From Bacillus sp. UNC438CL73TsuS30 (lineage in GTDB: Bacteria > Bacillota > Bacilli > Bacillales > Cytobacillaceae): a stretch of DNA of 64,000 nt. Below are positions 26,334-34,855 of the stretch, piece by piece. A program made the position numbers and the translations under genes. Below the pieces are notes generated by a model that ran no database searches, was not told the DNA's origin, and was given only the letters and a program-made list of their open reading frames with translations. The stretch's first letter is position 1, and each line of letters opens with the position of its first letter. The stretch is taken from positions 1,289,060-1,353,059 of the forward strand of contig NZ_KI535295.1 of the NCBI RefSeq assembly GCF_000482325.1, written 5' to 3'.

Positions 26334-26750
26334 ATGGCATTCACATCCAAAAATATCTTTATCAATTTATCAGTAAAAGACGTGAATAAGTCCACCAATT
26401 TTTTCAAGGAGCTAGGTTTTGAGTTCAACCCACAATTCTCCGATGAGACCACATCTTGTATGATCATCAGTGACAACATCTTTGCTATGATTATGATTGA
26501 AGAACGTTTCAAGGGATTTAGTAACAAGGAAATTGTGGACACTACTACTTCTGCCGAAGCAATTCTCAGCTTTTCAGCTGAAAGTCGGGATCAAGTGGAT
26601 GAGATAGTAAATAAGGCATTGTCATCTGGTGGGAAATCCTTTAGTGAGCCTCAAGATCATGGATTTATGTATATATGGGGGTTTCAGGATTTAGACGGTC
26701 ATTTATGGGAAGTTGCTTATATGGATGAAAGTGCAATGAATCAAGAATAA
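26334..26750 (+). CDS. VOC-family (glyoxalase/bleomycin-resistance-like) protein
   Basis: A 138-residue vicinal-oxygen-chelate protein with two beta-alpha-beta modules. INLSVKDVNKSTNFFKELGF at the start and IWGFQDLDGHLWEVAYMD at the end are typical of the YaeR/PhnB-like group. Several such proteins bind metal or drugs; here the substrate is unknown. AGGAGG stands ten bases before the ATG. Confidence 0.88.
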   Translation: MAFTSKNIFINLSVKDVNKSTNFFKELGFEFNPQFSDETTSCMIISDNIFAMIMIEERFKGFSNKEIVDTTTSAEAILSFSAESRDQVDEIVNKALSSGGKSFSEPQDHGFMYIWGFQDLDGHLWEVAYMDESAMNQE

Positions 26751-26791
26751 ACTTTAAGGTTTAAAGGCGAAGCAAGCTTAATATTTAAAGG

Positions 26792-26820
26792 GATGATGCC
26801 TAAATGGTATCATCTTTTTA
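26792..26820 (+). terminator. VOC gene terminator
   Basis: GATGATGCC/GGTATCATC hairpin followed by TTTTTA. Confidence 0.65.
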
Positions 26821-26859
26821 TATCTAACGTAGCAGTTCGGTACAATAAGATATAAATAA

Positions 26860-26887
26860 AAAACCTAGCTTTTTAGGCTAGGTTTTA
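26860..26887. terminator. bidirectional hairpin between VOC and MOSC genes
   Basis: AAACCTAGC/GCTAGGTTT stem with flanking A and T runs between convergent genes. Confidence 0.7.
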
Positions 26888-26920
26888 TCGCTTTGCACAG
26901 TCTTCAACACAACAGAAAAA

Positions 26921-27553
26921 TCATAACAATTTTAAAAATCTATTCCTCCAGTCCTCTGCAAGGGCATCAACTGTCAATATTTTTTCAATTGATGCTTTAT
27001 CTTGTTTTTGGTGAAAAAGAATTTGTGTGGCAAAAGATATGGATATTTCTTTTGGGTGTTTTTCCAAAAGAGTTATTTCCGAATCGAACATAATCGTTCC
27101 CTCTTCCAATACCCGAAAAAAATAACCCGTTAGAGTAGTTTCAATTACTTTCTTTAAAAATTGTTTTTCCTCGTTATAATTGGAGATCGTAACACAAGGT
27201 ACCCTCCCTTGTGTTATTTGAAGAATAGTATTCCCTATTTTATATATGTCACCAATACAAACCTGTTCTTCTGTCATCCCTGCTGCAGTAAGATTTTCCC
27301 CAAAAGCAGGCAGAATAAGCTTTTTTTGAAATACCTCTTCCCAATAAGAGTAATGCTCGAATGGATACAAACATACTACACGGTCTGGTCCCCCGTGAAA
27401 TTGGTGATTTGCAACATCATCACCAACAATGATAGATTTTTCTACCCTAAAGGATTCTACAGCCGATTTCCCTATTCCAGAAAACTCCTTTTTATTATTC
27501 CAATTGTATTCCTTCGGTTTTCCAACAGCTAAATTAATAATTTTTCGATTCAA
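26921..27553 (-). CDS. MOSC-domain protein (YiiM type)
   Basis: A 210-residue protein with a MOSC domain. The N-terminal NLAVGKPKEYNW and GIGKSAVE, the motif VGDDVANHQFHGGPDRVVCLY and the Cys of GRVPCVTIS match the YiiM group, related to the sulfur-carrying C-terminal domain of molybdenum-cofactor sulfurase. E. coli YiiM takes part in detoxifying N-hydroxylated base analogues. No molybdenum genes are adjacent. The start at 27553 has a moderate ribosome site. Confidence 0.86.
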   Translation of the reverse strand: MNRKIINLAVGKPKEYNWNNKKEFSGIGKSAVESFRVEKSIIVGDDVANHQFHGGPDRVVCLYPFEHYSYWEEVFQKKLILPAFGENLTAAGMTEEQVCIGDIYKIGNTILQITQGRVPCVTISNYNEEKQFLKKVIETTLTGYFFRVLEEGTIMFDSEITLLEKHPKEISISFATQILFHQKQDKASIEKILTVDALAEDWRNRFLKLL

Positions 27554-27816
27554 TTTAAATTTACCTCACTTCTACAAAACTTCAAAATCAGTATGCTAAT
27601 TTAAATTGTATTATACTAGTGTCACTTGAAAAAGGTACAGTTTTAAAAAAAACAATGGGGCAGAATGGGTGGGATAAAAAGAAGGTGGGAAATCCGTGGC
27701 AAACTTCTAGCCATAGACAATTTAGGGTACATGATATGCTTTTCTTGAAAAAATTTTAAATTTTGAAACCTTTCTTGATAATAAATTCCACTAATTAGTA
27801 AAGGGGGTCAAAAAAG

Positions 27817-28162
27817 ATGGAAAATGAAAGTCACCGGTTAGTTAAAAAAGCAATCAAAGGTAATAAGAGCGCCTTTGAAAAATTAGTTCAGCAGCATTAT
27901 GATAGAATCTACCGAACTGCCTATCTTTATGTACATAACGAAGAAGATGCATTGGATGTTGTCCAAGAAGCAACCTATCAGGCCTTTACATCTATCCATT
28001 CAATAAAAAATCCGGAGTATTTTAAGACCTGGCTGACCAGGATTGTCATACGATGTTCGGGACATGTCCTAAGGAGAAAAAACAACGTTGTTCCTTTCAA
28101 GCTTTGTCCCAGCTAAGGAATTAAAACCATTTACTGTTGAACTTCCAGTGGAGAATGAATAA
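27817..28162 (+). pseudogene. truncated ECF sigma factor fused to the tail of another gene
   Basis: An intact start (AAAGGGGGTC before the ATG) opens 99 residues with sigma-70 region 2: HYDRIYRTAYLYVHNEEDALDVVQEA, then the beginning of the linker (WLTRIVIRC). Region 4, needed to bind -35 DNA, is missing. From about 28095 another frame reads SFVPAKELKPFTVELPVENE to a stop at 28160, which looks like the C-terminus of a downstream anti-sigma-like gene. A deletion that removed region 4 and most of the neighbour would explain both. The remnant is unlikely to work as a sigma factor. Confidence 0.72.
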
Positions 28163-28251
28163 CCGTGTGTTACCATATTGTATTGGAGTAATTCTGTTGA
28201 TTCGTATCATTTATTTGTTTTTTAAAAAAAGAAATAGTCAATAATAATCCA

Positions 28252-28295
28252 ACGGGTGCAATGCTTGAAGATCCAGCTGCATTTTTTGGCGGCTT
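28252..28295 (+). terminator. terminator-like hairpin with the shared 22-base leader motif
   Basis: AGCTGC and GCGGCT pair over an eight-base loop followed by TTTT. The bases 28252-28273 match 9031-9052 at 21 of 22 positions. Confidence 0.5.
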
Positions 28296-28385
28296 TTCCA
28301 ATGAAATAACGGTCGGTAAGAAGGATTTAAACCCAAAATGGAAAATTATACAATTTAGGAAAATTCTATAAGGGGAGTTTTTTTA

Positions 28386-28623
28386 ATGGATAGACAAAGA
28401 ACACTTTTTTATGGATTAATAATTGGTTTCGCTTTATTAATTGTACCAATTCCACGCTTATTTTTTTGGATTTATGATTTTACTCGTTGATGGTGGTTGG
28501 TTTGGATACCAAGAAATGAATGATCATCCTTATGAAGGAATGTCGATTATTCCTGAACAACATGACAATATTCCTTTATTTAAAGGGTTAATTTATAATG
28601 AAAGTTTCAGTCCGATTAAATGA
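28386..28623 (+). pseudogene. small membrane protein broken by a T-run frameshift
   Basis: ATG 28386 follows AAGGGGAG and opens a membrane-protein frame (YGLIIGFALLIVPIPRLFF) that stops at 28488-28490. Removing one T from the seven-T run at 28461-28467 joins it to the frame encoding ILLVDGGWFGYQEMNDHPYE and ending at 28623, giving about 79 residues. So this is either a phase-shifted or inactivated gene or a sequencing error in a homopolymer. Family not recognised. Confidence 0.6.
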
Positions 28624-28635
28624 ATAGTAAAAATA

Positions 28636-28665
28636 AAAACCAGCCTAATGATAAGACTGGTTTTG
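28636..28665. terminator. bidirectional terminator
   Basis: AAAACCAG/CTGGTTTT stem between convergent genes. Confidence 0.65.
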
Positions 28666-28671
28666 CTAAGT

Positions 28672-29466
28672 TTAAGCTGTTTGCTTTTTATTTTTTCTAT
28701 CTTGCTCGTTCTTCCTTTTTCTATCTTTTGAATTCTTGTCTTTTGATTTATTTGCTTTAGACCTTCTAAACATTAGAATTAATCCTGCATTGAACATGAG
28801 GGCCCAAACAAGTGCGAATTGATTGCCGCTAAAATAGATTCCTACTATCGGAATCAATAGAAATACGATGCCTCTCGGAAAAGAGTATATTCTAGGATTT
28901 AGCGCCATCAAAACGGAAACAGCAACAATCAACGAAGTAATCTTGTTATTCCCCAAAAAGGAATGTTGGGTATAATTTACATAGCCGTAATACGCGAATG
29001 ATCCTAAAACGGCTATTAAGGAAAGATAAAATCTAATAAAGGCACGTTTATAAAAAAGAATCCAAACAGCAGCAAAATTAACGCCTGCACATATTCCAAT
29101 AGTCATTAAAGTTTCGGTAAAAGGGCTGGCAGGACCTTTCATGTAGTTTAGTAGGAAATGGATGTTATACCACACAGCTGCTACTACTAAAATCTTAAAG
29201 ACTAGCTTTACCCAGGACATCTCCAACTTCGATTTCGGCGATTTCGTTTTCTTTATCTTTTTTGTCGATCTGGATTTAGATGGGGAGCCACCCTCCGTCT
29301 TTTCCTCTACATCTTCTTGGCTTTTTTTCCTGTCCTTAAACGATTGTCTTGATTCTCTAGTAAGTTCCCTTCTCGCTTCCTGTCTAGAAGGGTACTCACT
29401 AACTCTATATTCTTCGTCATTCATTTTTTCTTCATGTTGTTCTTCTGAACCTGAATGATATTCCAA
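28672..29466 (-). CDS. membrane protein with charged N-terminal tail
   Basis: A 264-residue protein. The first 100 residues are highly charged and probably disordered (RQEARRELTRESRQSF, then KKIKKTKSPKSK). Five or six membrane segments follow (about 105-230), and a basic Lys/Arg/Asn-rich tail ends the protein. The start is TTG 29466, supported by GAGGTGA upstream; an ATG 14 codons later is possible. I do not recognise the family; close relatives in Bacillaceae are annotated only as membrane proteins. Confidence 0.7.
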   Translation of the reverse strand: MEYHSGSEEQHEEKMNDEEYRVSEYPSRQEARRELTRESRQSFKDRKKSQEDVEEKTEGGSPSKSRSTKKIKKTKSPKSKLEMSWVKLVFKILVVAAVWYNIHFLLNYMKGPASPFTETLMTIGICAGVNFAAVWILFYKRAFIRFYLSLIAVLGSFAYYGYVNYTQHSFLGNNKITSLIVAVSVLMALNPRIYSFPRGIVFLLIPIVGIYFSGNQFALVWALMFNAGLILMFRRSKANKSKDKNSKDRKRKNEQDRKNKKQTA

Positions 29467-29693
29467 TGGATCTTCACCTCAAGGATTTTTTAATCATTAT
29501 AACTATTACTATATTAGTAGGGTAACTAAGCCTTGTCCAATTTTTTCACCTATTCCATAAAAAATAGCTTCATTTTAACCATCGATATGGCATAATATTG
29601 AACAAACAAGGGGCGGAAGGATCCGTCCCTTTGATTATGTAATTAAATTTGGAATATCACCAAAGAGATTTTATGAGGTTAGGAGAATGAGAA

Positions 29694-30512
29694 ATGAATC
29701 GACCATCCATTACGTTGGGAAATGCCAGGACAATTGATGAAGTCATTTGGCAATTGGACCAAATTATTGCAATGAGTATCCAAAATAAAAGCAAAATCGG
29801 CTATTTTGCTTCGTTGTACCGAATGGTAACCGTTCGAGTGAAAACAGGTATTCTGAATAACGAATTTGAAGACGGAGTCAGAATGGAGCGTTTGGATGTA
29901 TGTTTCGCCAATTACTATCTGAGTGCGCTGAATGACTATTTAAACGGAAAACCGACCAGCCTCAGCTGGCAAGTCGCCTTTCGTTGCACGCGAAAACGAA
30001 GACCGATTGTCCTCCAGCATTTACTGCTCGGCATGAATGCCCATATCAATCTCGATTTAGGGGTTGCTGCAGCCATGACCGGTAAAAATGCTGATATTTT
30101 ATCGCTAAAAGAGGATTTTATGAAAATAAACAGTATTTTGGCGTCGCTCGTCGATGAAGTAAGAAGTGACCTGGATCAGATTTCGCCATGGATCGGATTT
30201 TTAGACCGGATCGATCCGAATGCCTCAAAAGCGGTCATCAATTTCAGTATGGAGAAGGCCCGTAATTACGCATGGGAATTTGCGCAGAAACTAGCTGCAG
30301 CAAAAGAATCTGATTGGGAGCAGCTCATAATCAATCGGAATCATGAGATTGAAGCAATCGGTAAAAAGGTAGCATATCCTGGGATTTGGATGTTAAAAGC
30401 AGGGCTATGGGTGATTCGCCTTCGAGAATCCAGTAATATTGGACGAAATATCGATCTATTGAACCATAATAAATTTGAAACAAAAGCAGAAGGCGGTATT
30501 CAATTATTATAA
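29694..30512 (+). CDS. DUF5995-family protein
   Basis: A 272-residue soluble, mostly helical protein. The segments FASLYRMVTVRVKTGILNN, the Trp-rich SLSWQVAF and the conserved LLGMNAHINLDLGVAAA match DUF5995, whose function is unknown; the His in GMNAHINLDLG is strongly conserved. AGGAG precedes the ATG. It stands alone upstream of the glutamate dehydrogenase gene, separated by a hairpin. Confidence 0.8.
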   Translation: MNRPSITLGNARTIDEVIWQLDQIIAMSIQNKSKIGYFASLYRMVTVRVKTGILNNEFEDGVRMERLDVCFANYYLSALNDYLNGKPTSLSWQVAFRCTRKRRPIVLQHLLLGMNAHINLDLGVAAAMTGKNADILSLKEDFMKINSILASLVDEVRSDLDQISPWIGFLDRIDPNASKAVINFSMEKARNYAWEFAQKLAAAKESDWEQLIINRNHEIEAIGKKVAYPGIWMLKAGLWVIRLRESSNIGRNIDLLNHNKFETKAEGGIQLL

Positions 30513-30553
30513 GAAAAAAAAGGGGACTTTTATTTAAGTTCTCCTTTTTACGT
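30513..30553 (+). terminator. terminator-like hairpin after DUF5995
   Basis: AAGGGGACTT pairs imperfectly with AAGTTCTCCTT, followed by a T run. Confidence 0.5.
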
Positions 30554-30677
30554 TTTGGAAAATTTTTTTAACCCTCTTTTTCATTAACATTAAAATTTTT
30601 AAAAGATATTTTGTGTTTTTTTGTCTAATGATGTAGGTCCCATTATAGATTATAGGTACGTTCTTATTAGACCAAAT

Positions 30678-30693
30678 TTGAAAGCGCTTAAGG
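30678..30693 (+). promoter_or_regulatory. cre-like site upstream of glutamate dehydrogenase
   Basis: TTGAAAGCGCTTAAGG resembles the CcpA target (TGWAANCGNTNWCA) in its left half and centre but not in the last two bases. The first 14 bases, TTGAAAGCGCTTAA, are identical to those overlapping the cstA start at 36334. Confidence 0.4.
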
Positions 30694-30720
30694 ACAATTT
30701 ATTAAATAAGAGGTGTAAAC

Positions 30721-32019
30721 ATGAAAACGGTAGTCACGGTTAACAGTAATCAAGTTCAAAAGCAAGACAATAGGCAAAATGAAACATTAAATTTATTAAG
30801 TTCAACTCAGTCCATCATAAAAGAGGCAGTTCGAAAGTTAGGATATAACGATGCCATGTACGAGCTATTAAAAGAACCGCTTAAGATCCTCACGGTACGA
30901 ATCCCGGTTCGAATGGATGACGGTTCAACGAAAATTTTTACCGGCTACCGTTCACAACATAACGACGCCGTCGGTCCGACAAAGGGGGGAGTGCGTTTTC
31001 ATCCAGAAGTGGATGAGGAGGAAGTAAAAGCATTATCCATGTGGATGAGTTTAAAATGCGGTATTTTCGACCTTCCATATGGTGGCGGGAAAGGCGGAAT
31101 TATCTGTGATCCTCGCAGCATGTCATTTTCTGAATTAGAGCGTTTAAGCCGAGGGTACGTGCGTGCCGTTAGTCAAATCGTCGGGCCAACAAAAGATATT
31201 CCAGCACCGGATGTATTTACAAATCCCCAAATAATGGCCTGGATGATGGATGAATACAGCCGAATCCAGGAATTTGATTCACCTGGATTTATAACAGGAA
31301 AACCTCTTGTACTCGGTGGTTCACAAGGACGTGAAACAGCGACTGCACAAGGAGTGACGATCTGTATTGAAGAGGCGGCAAAACGAAGAGGCATTTCAAT
31401 CAAAGGGGCGCGGGTGATTGTTCAAGGATTTGGAAATGCCGGGAGTTACCTAGCGAAATTTATGAAGGATGCGGGAGCAAAGGTAATCGGTATTTCTGAT
31501 GCATATGGTGCACTTTATGATCCAGATGGGCTTGATATTGATTATTTGCTTGACCGGCGTGATAGTTTCGGCACCGTAACGAATTTATTTACAAATGTCA
31601 TTACGAATCAAGAATTACTTGAAAAAGAATGTGAAATTCTTGTTCCAGCTGCTATCTCCAATCAAATTACACGTGAGAATGCTGATAAGATAAAAGCTGA
31701 AATTATTGTAGAAGCAGCAAATGGACCAACAACCCTTGAAGCGACAAACATATTAGCTCAACGGAACGTGCTCCTTGTCCCGGATGTACTTGCCAGCTCT
31801 GGTGGGGTAACCGTTTCCTATTTTGAATGGGTACAAAACAACCAAGGTTATTATTGGACTGAAGAAGAGGTAGCTGAAAAATTACGCAAAAAGGTAGTCG
31901 ATTCTTTTGAGAGAGTTTTCTCTACAGCACAAAATTACCAAATAAATATGCGTTTGGCTGCCTATATGGTGGGAATCAGAAAGATGGCAGAAGCTTCCCA
32001 ATATCGTGGCTGGGTATAA
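30721..32019 (+). CDS. NAD-linked glutamate dehydrogenase (RocG/GudB type)
   Basis: A 432-residue enzyme of the Glu/Leu/Phe/Val dehydrogenase family. The substrate-binding segment KCGIFDLPYGGGKGGI contains the catalytic Lys, PTKDIPAPDV carries the second active-site region, and VIVQGFGNAGSYLAKF is the NAD-binding Rossmann loop. It interconverts glutamate and 2-oxoglutarate plus ammonia, acting mainly in glutamate breakdown in Bacilli. AAGAGGTG lies before the ATG. An upstream cre-like site suggests carbon catabolite control, as for rocG. RocG and GudB cannot be told apart here. Confidence 0.93.
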   Translation: MKTVVTVNSNQVQKQDNRQNETLNLLSSTQSIIKEAVRKLGYNDAMYELLKEPLKILTVRIPVRMDDGSTKIFTGYRSQHNDAVGPTKGGVRFHPEVDEEEVKALSMWMSLKCGIFDLPYGGGKGGIICDPRSMSFSELERLSRGYVRAVSQIVGPTKDIPAPDVFTNPQIMAWMMDEYSRIQEFDSPGFITGKPLVLGGSQGRETATAQGVTICIEEAAKRRGISIKGARVIVQGFGNAGSYLAKFMKDAGAKVIGISDAYGALYDPDGLDIDYLLDRRDSFGTVTNLFTNVITNQELLEKECEILVPAAISNQITRENADKIKAEIIVEAANGPTTLEATNILAQRNVLLVPDVLASSGGVTVSYFEWVQNNQGYYWTEEEVAEKLRKKVVDSFERVFSTAQNYQINMRLAAYMVGIRKMAEASQYRGWV

Positions 32020-32363
32020 AATTCATATCCGCGGTCTCAGTGCCGCGGCAAGCAAAAAAAACCAGTTCCATGGTCAATGAAGAGCGGTCTAAGTAATGCG
32101 TGTAGAAAGAAAGCAAAAAAGTAAAGAATTGGCCACCAATTTTACAATGAATCATCCCTGGGATCAACCAAACTCATAATTTATAGGTCAGTTTGCTAAA
32201 ATGAAAGACTCTGCAACTTGTGGAATTTTTTGGCAAAAAGGGAATAGTTATAGTTTATCGGAGATGTTTTTTAGATTATCACGATTTAATGACCTTGCTT
32301 CGCTTCAGCAACTGCTTAGAATCCTTAAAAAAAATGAAGATGTATAGAAAGGAACTAGGGATA

Positions 32364-32558
32364 ATGCTTCTAAAGAATGCACTGGAATTGAGCAAGAGTA
32401 TAAATGAAGACCGCCGGATTATGTATGATGCATTACAGAAGAAGGGGATCTCTGATCCAGAAGTAAGAAAAATCAGCCAACAATTGAATAAGAAAATTAT
32501 TGCGCTGCAAAAAATGATGAATGAAATGGATTCCATGCTAGGAGAATCATCACTTTAA
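32364..32558 (+). CDS. Spo0E-like sporulation phosphatase family protein, altered motif
   Basis: A 64-residue helical hairpin like Spo0E-family aspartyl-phosphate phosphatases: ELSKSINEDRRIMYDAL, then KKGISDPEV, then the signature helix. The family hallmark SQxLD is here SQQLN (KISQQLNKKI), so the Asp is replaced by Asn. Spo0E proteins remove phosphate from Spo0A, and the SQxLD Asp is reported important, so this copy may be inactive or altered. The start is ATG 32364 with GAAAGGA upstream; longer in-frame readings from 32220 lack a ribosome site. Confidence 0.75.
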   Translation: MLLKNALELSKSINEDRRIMYDALQKKGISDPEVRKISQQLNKKIIALQKMMNEMDSMLGESSL

Positions 32559-32582
32559 CAGGTTGTGAAACATGGGTAGGGG

Positions 32583-32755
32583 GTTATCGCCAGTTGGAGC
32601 AGCTTATCCGCTAGTTGGAGTATCTTTTCCGCCAGTTGAGGTCAGCTATCCGCTAGTTATGTGCCCCTATCCGCTAGTTATGTGCCCCTATCCGCCAGTT
32701 GAGGGGGCTATCGCTAGTTGGAGCAGCTTATCCGCCAGTTGAGGTCAACTTTCTA
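32583..32755. repeat. tandem array 2: eight 21-bp units
   Basis: AGTTG or AGTTA recurs at 32592, 32613, 32634, 32655, 32676, 32697, 32716 and 32737; all steps are 21 bp except one of 19. The unit is roughly TATCCGC(C/T)AGTTGGAGC. It is between convergent genes (Spo0E-like and AlsT-type), with no conserved reading frame. Confidence 0.9.
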
Positions 32756-32789
32756 CCAATTGCAAAAACTATATTCTATGTTTCTAGTA

Positions 32790-32828
32790 AAAAAAGATGC
32801 TCAGACCAAGTCTGAACATCTTTTTTTT
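32790..32828. terminator. bidirectional terminator
   Basis: AGATGCTCAGAC pairs with GTCTGAACATCT (one mismatch), flanked by A and T runs, seven bases from the symporter stop codon. Confidence 0.8.
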
Positions 32829-32834
32829 AGACAT

Positions 32835-34262
32835 CTAATTTGCAATTTTTGAAGTTGAATCCTCTTCGGAATACTCCCAGCATTCAACGTTTTCAATACC
32901 TTCAATACTATCTTTATAAAAAACAGGGTCTTTGCCGGCTTTTTTCTGTTTCACGTAATCCTGTAACGCAGCAAAGGCTACTTTTGATAATAAAAGAATG
33001 GCGATTAAGTTCACAATAACCATGAAGCCCATAAATAAATCTGCCATATCCCATACAACCTGGATCTTTGCCACCGAACCGAATACAATCATGGCTAACA
33101 CGCTTATTCGGTATATCATCAGCCATACTTTGTTAGTGTTTAAGAATCGAATATTTGTTTCTCCGTAATAGTAGTTACCAATTAATGCACCGAATCCAAA
33201 TAGGAAAATAAAAATCGCAAGACAGCCGGATGCCCAGGAACCGACATGTTCACTTAATGCCGCTTGTGTAAGGGCAATTCCCTCTAACCCTGGTTTTTTC
33301 CAAGCATCAGAAAGTAAAATAATAAAGGCAGTGCTTGTACAAACGATCAGTGTATCCGTTAATACGCCAAATGCTTGGATCAGTCCTTGTTTCACCGGGT
33401 GACTGGTTGTGGCTGTTGCGGCAACGTTTGGTGCACTCCCCATACCAGCTTCATTCGAGAATAAACCGCGTTTAACTCCATTCATGAGCGCGGCACCGAT
33501 GGAACCGCCTGCGATTTGTTGAAGGCCAAACGCATTTTTGACAATAAGAGAAATAACTTCCGGCATTTTTGTGATGTTCGTGATTACCACAAATAAGGCA
33601 CAACCAATGTATAATACGGCTAGAACCATAACTTTATATTCAGCCATTTTTGCAATCCGCTTTACACCGCCAAATATAATCGCAGCGAAAGCGATGGCCA
33701 TGATAATCCCTAATGTTAAACGATTTGTACCAAAAGAGTTCTCAAAAGCAATGGAAACCGTATTGGATTGTACAGAATTGAAAACAAGACCGAAAGAAAG
33801 AGTAATTAAAATGGAAAAAAATACGCCCATCCAACGTTTGTTTAATCCTTTTTCCATATAGTAGGAAGGACCGCCGCGGAAGCCATTTTTATCTTTTACT
33901 TTATATACTTGCGCTAACGTACTTTCAATAAAGCTGGATGCTGAGCTAATAATCGAAATAATCCACATCCAGAATACCGCTCCAGGACCGCCTAAAGCAA
34001 TTGCAATCGCAATTCCGGTGATATTGCCTGTCCCGACGCGGGCGGCCATGCCTATACAGAAGGCTTGGAATGGAGAAACGTGATCTTTAGAACTCGTTCT
34101 TCCTTCCATTAAAACGCGAACCATTTCCTTTAACATTCGAAACTGTACAAAATTCGATTTGAATGTAAAATATAGACCGGAGAAAACAAGCATAATAATG
34201 AGTAATTTTGACCAAAGGAAATCGTTTGTTACACCAACCAGATTTTGCAGTAATTCTTGCAT
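32835..34262 (-). CDS. AlsT-type alanine/glycine:cation symporter (AGCS)
   Basis: A 475-residue transporter with about eleven membrane segments. ARVGTGNITGIAIAIALGGPGAVFWMW and NGVKRGLFSNEAGMGSAPN are the two AGCS signatures, including the ion and substrate site. It imports alanine, glycine or glutamine together with sodium or protons. It lies next to glutamate dehydrogenase, so glutamine/glutamate use is possible, but the substrate is not resolved. A partial cre-like site lies about 80 bases upstream. Confidence 0.93.
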   Translation of the reverse strand: MQELLQNLVGVTNDFLWSKLLIIMLVFSGLYFTFKSNFVQFRMLKEMVRVLMEGRTSSKDHVSPFQAFCIGMAARVGTGNITGIAIAIALGGPGAVFWMWIISIISSASSFIESTLAQVYKVKDKNGFRGGPSYYMEKGLNKRWMGVFFSILITLSFGLVFNSVQSNTVSIAFENSFGTNRLTLGIIMAIAFAAIIFGGVKRIAKMAEYKVMVLAVLYIGCALFVVITNITKMPEVISLIVKNAFGLQQIAGGSIGAALMNGVKRGLFSNEAGMGSAPNVAATATTSHPVKQGLIQAFGVLTDTLIVCTSTAFIILLSDAWKKPGLEGIALTQAALSEHVGSWASGCLAIFIFLFGFGALIGNYYYGETNIRFLNTNKVWLMIYRISVLAMIVFGSVAKIQVVWDMADLFMGFMVIVNLIAILLLSKVAFAALQDYVKQKKAGKDPVFYKDSIEGIENVECWEYSEEDSTSKIAN

Positions 34263-34335
34263 TCCATCACCTCATATTAAAATTTTAGTAGCTTTATATA
34301 AACTCTTGTAGATAAAAGAGTTTCCCCTATTTTGA

Positions 34336-34349
34336 AAAAAGCGCTTTCA
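34336..34349 (-). promoter_or_regulatory. partial cre-like site upstream of the AlsT-type gene
   Basis: On the minus strand TGAAAGCGCTTTTT agrees with the cre consensus except for the final CA. Its position, 80 bases before the start, is suitable for CcpA control. Confidence 0.4.
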
Positions 34350-34710
34350 TTCTATCTGGATGGGGATTTGTCTTTACTATAAATTCTGTTTTTACTATAA
34401 ATTGCGGACTACAAAAATAAACAAAAATCTACAAAAAGACTACAAAAAAAATTCAGGTTTTTGAATTTTTTTAAAATATACGATTCAAGTGCAATATGAT
34501 CGCTATCTCAATAACATGGAAAACCTGGCGTCTTATCCCATTGAGTTGCAATAAACTAGCATTTTCTATCTTATAAGGCTCTCATATAGATCCAGAATTA
34601 AAGGATAATATTCTTACGGATATGCAGGTTTTCATAATAATATTATGTCAACTGAAAAACACAATTCGACTAGTCGTCGGCTTCTTCTTGCTAATCTGCC
34701 TGTTAATTTC

Positions 34711-34754
34711 CGCTCCAGGTGCGCAAGCCCGAGGAAAGCGAAGCGCCTGGAGCG
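34711..34754. repeat. REP-like palindromic intergenic element
   Basis: CGCTCCAGG (34711-34719) and CCTGGAGCG (34746-34754) form a perfect nine-base stem around a GC-rich 26-base loop. Its GC content is far above the surrounding AT-rich gap. I recall similar dispersed palindromes in other Bacillus intergenic regions. The rest of the gap 34263-34855 shows only the cre-like site. Confidence 0.6.
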
Positions 34755-34855
34755 AAGATCATCAGTCATGTTGAAGAGCCAATATATTAATCATATTGCA
34801 ACGAATTAATGCAATGGATTATTAAAGTAAATTAGTAAAAAAGGGGGCTGTCGAT

